This document shows positions 22,513 to 32,000 of a DNA stretch of 64,000 nt, piece by piece. Origin of the DNA: Aplectana chamaeleonis (taxonomy: Eukaryota > Nematoda > Chromadorea > Rhabditida > Cosmocercidae); the NCBI GenBank assembly GCA_029168955.1, contig JAPDOI010000040.1, positions 124,001 through 188,000 of the forward strand, in the 5' to 3' direction. The translations under genes were made by a program, and so were the position numbers. The stretch's first letter is position 1; each line of letters starts with the position of its first letter. Below the pieces are notes generated by a model. That model was not told the DNA's origin. It did not search any database and worked only from the letters and a program-made list of their open reading frames with translations.

Positions 22513-23626
22513 AAGGGAGGTATACTGGGTCATCTCTTGGGCATCTGTAGTATTATTGCGCAGTACCCAGTTCCGAGCTGCTGGTTACAAGAAGTTATAA
22601 GCTTAGGACTGCCGTTTTTCGCACATCGCATTTCTCGAGCTTTGAACAGAGTAATAGCGTTTTCGACTCATACGGATTGTTGGTTGAACATTTACTGCTA
22701 CCAATTAAGGGGCTCTGGAAGCGTTCATTAAGAGTGTTTCAGATTTGACTTGAAACTTTCCCGTGAGGGTTCCTTGATTTGCTGATCACGATTTTATTTG
22801 TGGGTTTTCCAAAGTATTCGACTCAATTCCTTCAAAGCGTACCCTTGCGGGAATTCGTAAGGAAAGTGCTTAACCCGAATCTGACGTCTGTTTATCGATT
22901 TCTGACAGTTACGCCTTCTGCACAGTGGAAAAGGCGAGCGAGCGAGCAATGATGAGGGCTGCTGCGTGCGACCCGTATATTCTACGCAAATTCTCGTTAC
23001 AGCACTCGATCGATCGACCCACCCAGTCCTGATGCGTACTAGAAAGGCGATCCCAGCTGCGATCGACAGCATCGCCGTTACTTCCCCACGGCCTGCAGCA
23101 TCCCAATGGTCAAAATTATCCTCACCCTGATCTCCCAGAGAGCGACACCGGGTCACCCTCCACGGCCAGCCACAGAATGTCGAGTAATCACTCAGTGAGA
23201 CCACTGGACCAGCACTGTAAGAACGGCATCCCTATGTGTCGCGTAGCCAGCGCGGGTTTAAGATTGTATTTCAACACAGGCTGTCGCTTAACCTGTGAAT
23301 TATCGCTACAAAATTATAGCGAGAATATACGGGCTTAGCGACAGAGAGATCAATGTATCGAATGTAGCCTTTGTTTTTACGTAGAATACGCGTAGAATTT
23401 GCACCCTTGTACCGTCGTAGCAAGAATATGCGGGTTCTAGCTATCGTGGCTAAAACCCGTAAATTCTCGCTACATGGAATGGGGCGGCGTTACAGGCAGC
23501 GGCCTCGGAGGCATCTAGCTACGCGTTGGCAGAGCTATTACTGCGGGTCCCGGGACTGAAAATGGCGCTGCAAGACCGCAAAAAAGCGCGACGACCGTCC
23601 CCCAAGTGTCTGAAAAGTGCTAGTAT
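22513..23626. other. No gene seen; contains one hairpin
   Basis: A 136-aa minus-strand frame at 22794-23204 has no recognisable domain and was not accepted. At 23417-23474, GTAGCAAGAATATGCGGGTT and CTAGC pair with GGCTAAAACCCGTAAATTC and TCGCTAC to form a ~25-bp imperfect hairpin. Similar wording (AGCGAGAATATACGGGCT) occurs at 23318-23338. Confidence 0.5.
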
Positions 23627-24030
23627 CAGGGCTGAGCTGGCCGTTGCGCCAACTTTTGGCGGATCTACAAACCCCTTGTTGACCCAAATTTTGGAGAAGT
23701 TCGATTTTTTCACGATCTCCCCTTGACAAATAGACTTCAAATTTTGTATTCAGCACGCCGAATAACCCCTGAATAGAAATTTTGACCATAAACCCACCGT
23801 AACGTAGCTCTTCACGACGGCCTCTGCAGAAGCGGCTGTTCTCGCACTGCAGTTTCACTGTCAGAGGACTACTAATATCATTACCCTAATCCTATCATTA
23901 CCTCCTCGCTTGAGTGAGTGCCACGTGTGGTCGACGCAGCGATCTCTCGAACAGTGCCTCGAACAATACCTCGTTTTAGCTCACAAAGTGGTGGTTTGGG
24001 TAAAATTCTTTTTTTCTCCAAAAAGTTTGG
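23627..24030 (+). repeat. hAT-type remnant adjoining LINE E
   Basis: Begins CAGGGCTGAGCTGGCCGTTG and continues through GATCTACAAACCCCTTGTTG, ATTCAGCACGCCGAATAACC and TTTTAGCTCACAAAGTGGT. This matches 31460-31690. The right end is cut where LINE copy E begins at about 24031. Confidence 0.65.
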
Positions 24031-24063
24031 TGCTTCTTCTCTGCAGTCTCAAAGTGGTTTTTG

Positions 24064-24723
24064 TCATAGGTTGAGGAACTGGGCGGCCTTCACAGGATTC
24101 GTCCAAAGGTCCATTGTTGTTAAGTAGGTAGGTCTCTTCGGGCTCATGAACAAGTGCGCCGTGTCGTGTCCGGGAGCACCACAGTCCGTGCATGCGTCTG
24201 GTCGGCTGCTGTCGATTTGTTGACGTAAGACATGAGCACAATAGAGTGACCACAGCGCAGCAAGGCAAGAGCACATCTGGCTCGTCTGCCGAGTTGAGAC
24301 TCGGACTCGCAAACCCGAGGCGGCACTGCACCTAAGATAGGGTTCACAGCCGCCTTCTCGAGATATCCTCGATCAAACTGGGTGTGCTTCTCACACAGAA
24401 GACGAAGCCTTTCCATGTTGGAGTCGGCCCATCTCTGTACATCAACTTTACGAGGAGCCTCTGCAAACGGCGTCCTTATCGAGCTCTCTCTAATGGGCTT
24501 CACAATTCTCTTGCCGGATGATTCGGCTGTCTCAGAACATTAATATACATCTGTTGTGCCGTGCCTGGAGTTCACAATGCTCCTTGACTGGCAATATGCA
24601 GGCCTCCGCGTGAAGATGTTCTATTGGGGAGCTCCTTGCACAACCGTTAGCAATTCTAATTGCAGCATTCTGTACACGCTGCAGCTTATTCCAGGAGCTG
24701 TCTGACACCAGGTGCTGCCACAT
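24064..24723 (-). pseudogene. Copy E C-terminal region and knuckle
   Basis: Pieces read MWQHLVSDSSWNKLQRVQNA, then SPIEHLHAEACILPVKEHCE, RKVDVQRWADSNMERLRLL, AVNPILGAVPPRVCESESQL and GRRARCALALLRCGHS. The knuckle shows a small disruption (DACTDCGAPGHDTAHLFMSP, with the first and last cysteines changed). The ending is DLWTNPVKAAQFLNL. Confidence 0.78.
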
Positions 24724-24732
24724 TGGTGCCGG

Positions 24733-26258
24733 TTATTCCAGAGCCGGCTGAAGAATTGCTCTGTAGGTTCTCAGTATAGTCTCTCGGCTGCTTCCCCATG
24801 ATGTTCCTCCGAGAGCTCTCAGAATATTAAGCTTTGCCTTGACGACTGTCTGTTTTTGTTCCGCGTTTTTGTGGAACTTCAGTGACGGATCGAGAATAAG
24901 ACAAAGCAGCTTGGGGAATCTTACTGCTGGCAAACGATTACCATCCCATCTGACATCTGGGTGGACACTGTGTTCCTTGGTGTTCGCTGTGAACACTGAT
25001 ACAGAAGACTTTGCAGCAGAGACTGTGAGCATCATATTATCGAGGAAGAGCTTCAACTCTACGAGATAGGCGCTGATATTATTAGCGGCTACTTGCAGGT
25101 CACGGCCCTGGCACATGATGGTGATGTCGTCGGCGTACAAAACAATCTTTATATCCTGTGGTCGCTCGGGTAGATCTTCAAGATACAGACTGAATAGGGC
25201 GGGAGACAAAACTCCGCCTTGCGGAACACCGGCTGCTATTGGAATGCTATCGGATACGTGATTCTGGAACTGAACCTTAGCCCGGCGGCCTTTAGTAAAC
25301 GCAGCAATCCATCGCTTCTGCCAGGATGGCAGCGAGGACTTCAACAGTTTGTCGGATAGCAGTCCCAAGTTAACAGAGTCAAACGCTTTGGTCAGGTCGA
25401 GGGCGACGGCCACCATTCTTAGGGGCTTTCTCATGTTGAATCTGTCGACCGCAAAGCTCACGATCTCCAATAGAGCATTAGTAGTAGAGTGAAGTTCCCT
25501 GAACCCATGTTGATGCTGCTGTCGCTCATTTTGATCAGCCAGGTCCCTCACGATCAACTTTTCAGCTAATTTGGCGACGGGAGATAAAAGGCTAATAGGT
25601 CGAAGGCCTTTTGCCGTGCTTTGGGACTTGGCAACGGTATCACATTAGCTGTCTTCCAAGCTTGGGGTAGAATGCAGGTTCGGAAGAAAGTGTTAATGAT
25701 ATCTGCAAGCATCGGTAGAAGTTCCATGGGAAGCTTCTTCAGGATGGCTGGGGAGATACCGTCAGGTCCGATAGCCTTTGAATTCCGCATTTCTTTGATA
25801 GCCTTCTCTACTTGGGTGAGAGTAAAGACCTCAGAAGCGTTCATGAGCGGCAACCGGCTCAACTCTCTAACCGTGACTCTGTTTCGCGCGCCTCGCTTGG
25901 CACGTGTGATGAAGAAGTTCTTGCCGAGCGCATAAGCAGCCGCTTTCCCTGATTTGAAGACGTTCTCCTCGAACTCAATAGCGGAGCTCATCGAGGAAGC
26001 GGACTCGCCGGAAATTTTCCTCAACACTTTCCACGTCGTAGTTCTGTCAGCCTTGAAATTTAGCTTTCCAGTGAACTTCTCCCAGCGCTCCTTGTTCTTG
26101 TCCAGGTCCTCCTTGATCTCATTATCCAGCACAGCTATATCCGGGTCTAGATGATCAGCGGCTCTCTTCTCATCTCTGGTCCTTATCTTCTGCAGTATCT
26201 CCCTGCTGACATTGGGATAAAAGTTCTTCACTCGACCCACAGGAATTGCTGTTTTCAT
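24733..26258 (-). pseudogene. Copy E reverse transcriptase and linker
   Basis: Frame 25566-26258 has the linker TRDEKRAADHLDPDIAVLDN and the fingers NSKAIGPDGISPAILKKL. After a frameshift at about 25560-25620 (at GKSQSTAKGFRPI-like wording), frame 24733-25557 carries HQHGFRELHSTTNALLEI, LDLTKAFDSVNLGLLSDKLL, GVPQGGVLSPALFSLYLE, IKIVLYADDITIMCQGRD and KLLCLILDPSLKFHKN. Catalytic YADD is intact. Confidence 0.85.
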
Positions 26259-26288
26259 GGCCTTGCGGATCGCACTTGTTAAATGGCG

Positions 26289-27472
26289 TTATTTCTGATG
26301 GACATCACCATTCCATGGGTAGTCGTTTGCATGGCGGAGTGCAACATCTCTGAACAGGGTCCAGTCTGCTAGGTCTAAGTTAAGATAAGTACGATGACGA
26401 AAACCAGAGTAAGGGGCAAGAGAGTCAGAGAGATCAATATAGACAATGACGGGAATGTGATCACTGGAGAGAGTCGTGGATGTGGACCACGTGCAAGCAT
26501 TAGAAAGATTGGAAGACACAAGAGAGATATCTGGGCTAGAAGGTCGGCCGTTGGCAGGGAGACGAGTGGGCTGGTCATCGTTGAGGATAACCAGGTCACA
26601 CTCCTCAGCCCATTCTTCGACATATGCCCCTCTGGCGTCAGAATCAAGAGCAGAACAGAACGTGTGATCATTGAAGTCACCCGCAAAGACAGCTGAGGGA
26701 GAGAGTGAGCAGTCATGCAACTGCTTAAGGAGAGGTATAGGATTGTAAGAGGGGGGGGGGCAAGATGTTACAAGGGGAATATAGAAGTTAAATAGAGATA
26801 AAGGGGTTTTGAGGGGGAGGTGGACAGGGACGTACTCAAGAGTACCGTCCTTAGGAGTATTAGGAATAATATGAGAAGGTAAAGCAGTTTGCACGAAAGT
26901 AGACACTCCGTCCCCAAGAGCTGACCTTGGCATGTGATAGGGGGTGTAGCCCGGAATGTTAGGTTGGGGATAAGTGGTAGATGGAGAGAGCTTGGTTTCT
27001 TGAACAATGATAACATCCGGGTGATGAGAACGTGCGAATAGAGAGAGTTCAGACAATTTGGAGCGAAGGTCGTTGAGATTAGTGTGAACAATGGAGAGGG
27101 GGCGGTTGGTAATTGAGGAATCGGAGTTGCTGGGGGGCAGGGCATAGAACACAACGAAAGGATGAGTCATGATGCCTCACAGAACTGAGGTCCGAACAGG
27201 AGAGATGCACCCACCGTTGGCATCCGAAGCACTGGACACTTGTTTTATGCCAGGTAACATCCTTGCTGCAGGTGGCACATGGATACCTCTGCGCTGGACC
27301 TGGATTCCTCTCGACGCCGGCCCTCTGTAGTAAAATCCTCAGGAGAGCTGCGGCCGACCAGCACCTCTCCCATGACAAAAACCCTCTTCTCGGGGGGTTT
27401 GACGTCGGTTTGCACGGAGGCGATCTTCTTTCCTCCACACTGCCACGGCACGAACATACGACATCTCGGCAG
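26289..27472 (-). pseudogene. Copy E 2A-like motif, PHD finger and endonuclease
   Basis: Frame 27079-27522 gives ILLQRAGVERNPGPAQRYPC, then CATCSKDVTWHKTSVQCFGC, WVHLSCSDLSSVRHHDSSF and RCVLC. Frame 26289-27170 gives [81 protein letters not shown] and the linker. GDFNAH reads GDFNDH here. The two frames overlap with a shift. Confidence 0.82.
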
Positions 27473-27590
27473 CATTTCGTTGCTATATGGGATGGGGGGG
27501 GGCACTGTGGGGTGGTGGCCATCGTGTATCAACACCCCCGAGGAGGCGGGAGAAACGGGGGAGGAGCGAGCTTCCTGATTGTACGCAGTC

Positions 27591-27772
27591 GGGTGGTGGC
27601 CATCGTGTATCAACACTCCTGAGGAGGCGGAAGAAACGGGGGAGGAGCGAGGTTCCTGATTGGACGCAACAGCCGGGCGCCCGGGCTAGCCCGTGTTGCG
27701 TCCAATCATGAACCTCGCTCCTCCCCCGTTTTTTTCAGCCTCACGAGTGTTGATACACGATGGCCACCACCC
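27591..27772. mobile_element. MULE-like foldback, nested copy, 9-bp duplication
   Basis: A 182-bp near-perfect palindrome of the same family as its host. It starts GGGTGGTGGCCATCGTGTAT and ends with the mirror, with centre GGGCGCCCGGGCTAGCCCG near 27680. It is flanked by TACGCAGTC at 27582-27590 and 27773-27781. Confidence 0.85.
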
Positions 27773-27846
27773 TACGCAGTCTCGTGTGGCCCCGTGTTGC
27801 GTCCAGTCAGGAACCTCGCTTCTCCCCCGTTTCTCCCGCCTCCTCA

Positions 27847-28473
27847 GACCCCCCGTCATAGTCGGTGGATCTACTGAGTCCCACCGGGTCGATACGCATC
27901 GAATTCGTGGAAGACGGGTGCAAAAAAATCAACCCACTGAGTCCGACTGCGAACGTCTGATGCCTACCGCAATCTCCCCGGTCGATACTGATATTTCTCA
28001 TGCGTACAAGGGCGGGGCCAATGCACCGACTGAGTCCCACCGAAATCATCCTCACCCCACCCGGTCGATATAGGTGTTTTTCACGTGATTTGGGTGCATT
28101 TTTTCGGCCGACTGCGACCTGCCGAGTCCCGCCGCATCTGGACTCTCGCCTTCTGCGCTCTGCCCCACGTACTGCTGAGACGGAAATCAGATTCAGACAT
28201 GTTGAAAACAAGAAAAATTAGCCACCAAACACGTTCCGATTCACAGCTGAGGTGATAATCGTCACTATCAAGTGCGTGTTTCGCAGAGGAGTTGGTTGGC
28301 GTTGGGGGCAACCGGACTCAGTGGGACTCTGCAGGTTTTTCCACCCCGGACTCATTCGGACTCAGCAGGTTTTTCGACGAAGTCTGACCGGGGCCTCAGT
28401 GGGACTCAGCAGGTTTTTCCACCCCGGATTCATTCGGACTCAGCAGGTTTTTCGACGAAGTCTGACCGGGGCC
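27847..28473. mobile_element. TCA-flanked MITE with internal tandem repeats
   Basis: Starts GACCCCCCGTCATAGTCGG and ends GAAGTCTGACCGGGGCC, imperfect inverted repeats of about 35 bp. It is flanked by TCA at 27844-27846 and 28474-28476, a TNA-type duplication as in PIF/Harbinger elements. The right half has two ~86-bp tandem units (TCAGTGGGACTCWGCAGG, TTTTTCCACCCCGGA). It is nested in the MULE-like element at 27510. Confidence 0.72.
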
Positions 28474-28854
28474 TCAGGGGTGTTGATACACGATGGACAC
28501 CACCCGGCACTGTGGGGCGGTGCTCTTGGCCACGCCCATTCAACCGTGCCGCATTAAATTTGAGCAGCTACTCAGGCACTCGGGGGAACGGCCCGCCACA
28601 CTTCTGAGGCCGAAATGACGATCCGCTGACCTTGAGAGAGTCATTCGGCCATCCGCGCCCGTTCTCGACCGCAATGCAGCTTCTCGACCGCGACGCGTCT
28701 ACGCACATCAGCAGTCGCAGCCATCCGCGCCCCTTTGTTGTATCATTGTACACCTTGAAAAGCGGTACAGGGGGAGGATGGAATCGGGGTGGCGTCGGCG
28801 CCAGTCAGCTGGCAGCAGTGACCGCTCTAGGCCGAGTCGCCCACACAGCGAGAT

Positions 28855-29353
28855 CATGGTTGAGCATGCCGTTGAGGTCGGTGACCAAAATTTTACGAAC
28901 CCTCTGTGGAACAAATTTTTTACAACCCCCCCCCCTTGGAATGGGATGAAACAAATTTCACGACCAAAATCGTGGCCCCTATATTTAGTACTAGATCTCT
29001 TTAACATCTTGAAGTCCACAAAACTCGCTACCTTCGCAGAGTTACTCCTTTTTGAAGCCAATCCTTGTTGGGATCGGCGTTGAGCCACAATTGTGACCCC
29101 GATGGTACCGTCGCAACGGTTATTTTTCGTGTAAAGGCTTGTGAACAAATGTGAAAAAAATGAATCTCCTTACTACTTACTTACTACGCGACTTACTGTC
29201 TCATTCTTTTTTTCCAAGTGGTTGGAAGATAAACGCCATTTTTTCCAAAAACTTTACGAGCCCACCCCCCCAAAGTTTCATTTTTGTTCAAAAATTCCCG
29301 GAATTTTTACGACCTCCCCCCGTTGCGACCTGTCGCAAGCCTGCCCAACCGTG
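28855..29353. mobile_element. hAT-like MITE, 8-bp duplication AGCGAGAT
   Basis: A 499-bp element with termini CATGGTTGAGCATGCCGTTG and, mirrored, CACGGTTGGGCAGGCTTGC. It is flanked by AGCGAGAT at 28847-28854 and 29354-29361. The other arm of the host foldback shows the empty site. An 8-bp duplication and CARGGTTG-type ends indicate hAT. It carries the family wording ACCAAAATTTTACGAACCC and GTTGCGACCTGTCGC. Confidence 0.87.
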
Positions 29354-29519
29354 AGCGAGATCGATGGCTCGATAATTGGCGGTTGGAGGAGATCGCGCAT
29401 GCGAGATCAGAGCCTGTGCCTGGAACTCAGCCGTTTTTTTTTTGAACAAAAAGGGTCACGATTTCCTATATTGAAGCAAATAGCCCTGAGTTTTCTGAGG
29501 GTTGAAGTTCTTTGCTAAG

Positions 29520-29835
29520 GAGGACACAATCTCCAACTTTTCAAGGGATCGGAACCCGGTGGGTGAGAAACTGGCATGAAGGCGAAGTTTTCCCGATTTT
29601 TTCAAAGGGTTAGAGCCCCGAGTGGGCGAGTTTTTGACATGAAAGCGAAGTTTTCCCGATTTTTTCAAGGGGTTGGAACCCCGGGTAGGCGAGATTCTGA
29701 CATGAAGGCAGTTTTCACGATTTTTTCAAGGGGTTGGAACCCAGGGCGGGCGAGATCCTGACATGAAGGCAAAGTTTTCCCGATTTTTTCAAGGAGTTGG
29801 AATCCCAGGTGGGCGAGATTCTGACATGCAAACGA
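29520..29835. repeat. ~62-bp minisatellite, about five units
   Basis: Units read GACATGAAGGCGAAGTTTTC, then CCGATTTTTTCAAGGGGTTG, then GAACCCCGGGTGGGCGAG, with point differences. The array lies at the centre of the foldback 28768-30085. Confidence 0.9.
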
Positions 29836-30106
29836 ATTCAACCCCTCAAAAAACTCAGGGGTTGTTTTTTACTTAAAAAAATGAAATCGTCACTCTTTCT
29901 GTTCGAAAAAAAAAACGGCTGAGTTCCATGCACAGGCCCTGATCTCGCATGCGTGATCTCCCCCGACCGCCAATTATCGAGCCAGCGAGCCATCGATCAC
30001 GCTGTCTGGGCGACTCGGCCGAGGGCGGTCACTGCTGCCAGCCGGCTGGCGCCGACGCCACCCCGTACTCCGTCCTCCCCCAGCTCCTGAAAAACTCCCT
30101 CACCAT

Positions 30107-31057
30107 GGAGCCGTATGCATACCTCTCCCCGAGCGGGGATGGGGACGACCCCGAGTCATCCCCGGCATGCACAACTCTACCCGCGATCTTTGGGGGACGG
30201 GCTCCGCCCACATTTTGCGGGGATGGCGTCCCCCTACGAATTCCCTAGGGGACGATGGGATTAGAGCGCGGTTATGGAATGGAGCGCGTTATTCCACCAA
30301 GTGAATATTTATTTCGATGGAAATTCGACAGTTGTCGGACATTAGCCTACTATATGTTAGTCAAAGCGTCAGATAATATTTCAGGGGCGGTGTCACTACC
30401 GAGATGCACGCATGTCTTGTATACACATTTGTAATACAGAAATTACTTGCGTAAAATTTCAGAATTTGGCAAAGCTCGTCACAGGTCTCATAGGTGTTTG
30501 GATTGGCGGCTACTCTACTTTCTGTTCATTGAATTAGTTTTTTTTTGTTACGCTTACTTCACATTATTTCTGCGTCATTACCTAGCAATTGCTCGATGCA
30601 ACGAAAGGATTCGTTAGAAAATATCACGCAGTTGTAAGAATGACGCAAAAGGCGCAGACACTTCTTTCTCGTGGCGTATGGTAATACAATCTGATCATTC
30701 AATGTTTCGAGTTAGAATCAGTCTTACCAGTACTGTTTCACAACCATACATAAGTAAAGGGGCCGTAGCTGAGCTAAAAGTATTTTACCACATGTTAGAA
30801 TCTCCTAGAAGCTTTCGCCGGCCATGAATATATGCAAGTAACGGGTACGAGTTGTACACTACCGCGCTCCAGTAACAACCGTCTCGCAGCCTGTGCCCTC
30901 CTAATTTTCACCGTGCGTCCTCTGCGTCCCTGCCGCTCTGCCATCCCCGGGGGATGAGCATGAGATGTGCATACGGTCCGTCCCCGAGCGTCCCCACGCG
31001 GGGATCGTCCCCTTGCCGGGACGGATCCCCGCCGGGGAGAGGTATGCATACGGCCCC
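30107..31057. mobile_element. Non-autonomous element with GGGGCCGTATGCATACC ends
   Basis: Starts GGAGCCGTATGCATACCTCT and ends with the mirror of GGGGCCGTATGCATACCTCT. CCCCG-rich subterminal repeats (GGGGATGGGGACGACCCCG, GGGGATCGTCCCC) follow inward at both ends. The terminal pattern resembles 9255-10369 and 46953-47148. No duplication was clear and there is no coding frame. Confidence 0.68.
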
Positions 31058-31257
31058 TGAAAATGAAACAATTTGACAAAACAAAAACGAAGACCTAATC
31101 CTAAAAAATTGGAAAAAGGAAGAAAGTTAAAGGACGGCAAAGAAATTGACTGCGGGCCCCGCGTGTGCTTCAGCAGATACTCAGGCAAGCTTTCCACGCG
31201 GGACCCGCTTTCATTTTCGGGAACCAGAAGGAAGGTGTATGTTATGTGTATAGGATT

Positions 31258-31365
31258 TGTTCGTTCGAAATAAAAAAAATGAACGAATTTATTCGAAATT
31301 CGTTCGTTCGAACTAAAAAAAAATGAACGAATTTATTCGAAATTCGTTCGTTCGGCCTTATTTCG
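31258..31365. repeat. AT-rich ATTCGTTCG minisatellite
   Basis: Two-plus units of TCGTTCGAAATAAAAAAAAT and GAACGAATTTATTCGAAAT, the same units as at 15040-15143. Confidence 0.85.
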
Positions 31366-31459
31366 AAAAGTCCTCACTATACTCATTACCATTGTGATCG
31401 GTCATAACTGCGCTGGACCCTGCGGGCCGCAACGAAGTTTCTGTTTGGAAGGCTGTGAA

Positions 31460-31740
31460 CAGGGTTGAGCAGAACGTTGCGCCAATTTTCGGCGAATCTA
31501 CGACCCTCCCCTCCGGTTGAACAAAATTTGGGAAAAAATAAAAAATTTAAAATCTTTTACAAACCCCTCTCCCTCCGAAAAATAGACATCAAATTTGTAT
31601 TCAGCACACCGAATAACCCAGGGCGGCCATTTCGACCTCATTTTAGCTCACCAAGTGGTTTGGAGGAATTTCCCTCTTCCTTCCAAAAATTTCACGAGCC
31701 CCCTTCAGAAAAGGCAGGGGTGTCCTTGAACACTGTGATG
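31460..31740 (+). repeat. hAT-type remnant
   Basis: Begins CAGGGTTGAGCAGAACGTTG, then CCAATTTTCGGCGAATCTAC, CAGCACACCGAATAACCC and TTAGCTCACCAAGTGG, as at 23627. The right end is not identified. Confidence 0.6.
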
Positions 31741-31741
31741 C

Positions 31742-31903
31742 TCAGTGGAGTTCGTACTGCATGCTGAAATAGTCGACCAGTATGTTGTAACAGCCGAGCT
31801 TCGCCCAATGCCTCAGGCTTCCTTTTTCAAATCTTCTCTTCATAAGGTTTCCGCTTCTGGTGTTGTTTGAGGTGTTGCGAGGGACCCTCCAGTTTCTCCT
31901 CAT
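31742..31903 (-). CDS. Possible last exon of an unidentified minus-strand gene
   Basis: On the minus strand a good 3' splice site (TTTGTTCAG) precedes an open stretch reading MRRNWRVPRNTSNNTRSGNL, then MKRRFEKGSLRHWAKLGCYN and ILVDYFSMQYELH, then TGA. The even composition and splice signal look more like an exon than the surrounding repeats do. I do not recognise the protein and see no upstream exon. The adjacent hAT element (32001-35592) would lie in its intron. It could also be a chance frame. Confidence 0.25.
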   Translation of the reverse strand: MRRNWRVPRNTSNNTRSGNLMKRRFEKGSLRHWAKLGCYNILVDYFSMQYELH

Positions 31904-32000
31904 CTGAACAAACGTAACAGTAAGCAAAGAACTATGCATTACAAAGGAAACAAGTAACAGGGAACAGCAGTAATTTACCAATGTGCGCGAGCTATGTAAG

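Larger units (their letters stand above)
24031..27472 (-). mobile_element. LINE family 1, copy E, full-length
   Basis: Minus-strand copy from a short (GAA)n-like tail (CTTCTTCTCTGCAG on +) to the conserved 5' start at about 27472 (ATACGACATCTCGGCAG on +). All family domains are present but frameshifted. It lacks the (TA)n expansion and groups with copy G by wording (IKIVLYADDITIMCQ). No convincing target-site duplication: the flanks offer only a degenerate TTTGGTGC / TTTCGTTGC match. Confidence 0.87.
27510..28505. mobile_element. MULE-like foldback, outer element, 9-bp duplication
   Basis: Terminal inverted repeats GGGTGGTGGCCATCGTGTAT (left) and the mirrored GGGTGGTGTCCATCGTGTAT (right), with AACAC following. 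It is flanked by GGCACTGTG at 27501-27509 and 28506-28514. Most of its length is two later insertions (27591-27772 and 27847-28473), leaving about 185 bp of its own sequence. A 9-bp duplication with long TIRs fits Mutator-like elements. Non-coding. Confidence 0.82.
28768..30085. mobile_element. Foldback element holding a hAT MITE and a minisatellite
   Basis: The left arm is 28768-28854 plus 29362-29510 (GGGGTGGCGTCGGCGCCAG, GGCTCGATAATTGGCGG, GATCGCGCATGCGAGATCAG). It is mirrored at 29840-30085 (CTGATCTCGCATGCGTGATC, CCGCCAATTATCGAGCC, GGCGCCGACGCCACCCC). The left arm was split by the hAT MITE 28855-29353. The centre is the minisatellite 29520-29835. Ends are approximate and no duplication was identified. 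Confidence 0.68.

Noticed and set aside
22794..23204. 136-aa minus-strand frame
   Set aside because: No recognisable domain, no splice signals and no conserved wording. It lies among hAT-type repeats. Kept only as an unexplained frame.
24001..27490. Target-site duplication for LINE copy E (TTTGGTGC versus TTTCGTTGC)
   Set aside because: The match needs a mismatch and an extra base and does not abut both ends exactly, so it was not counted.
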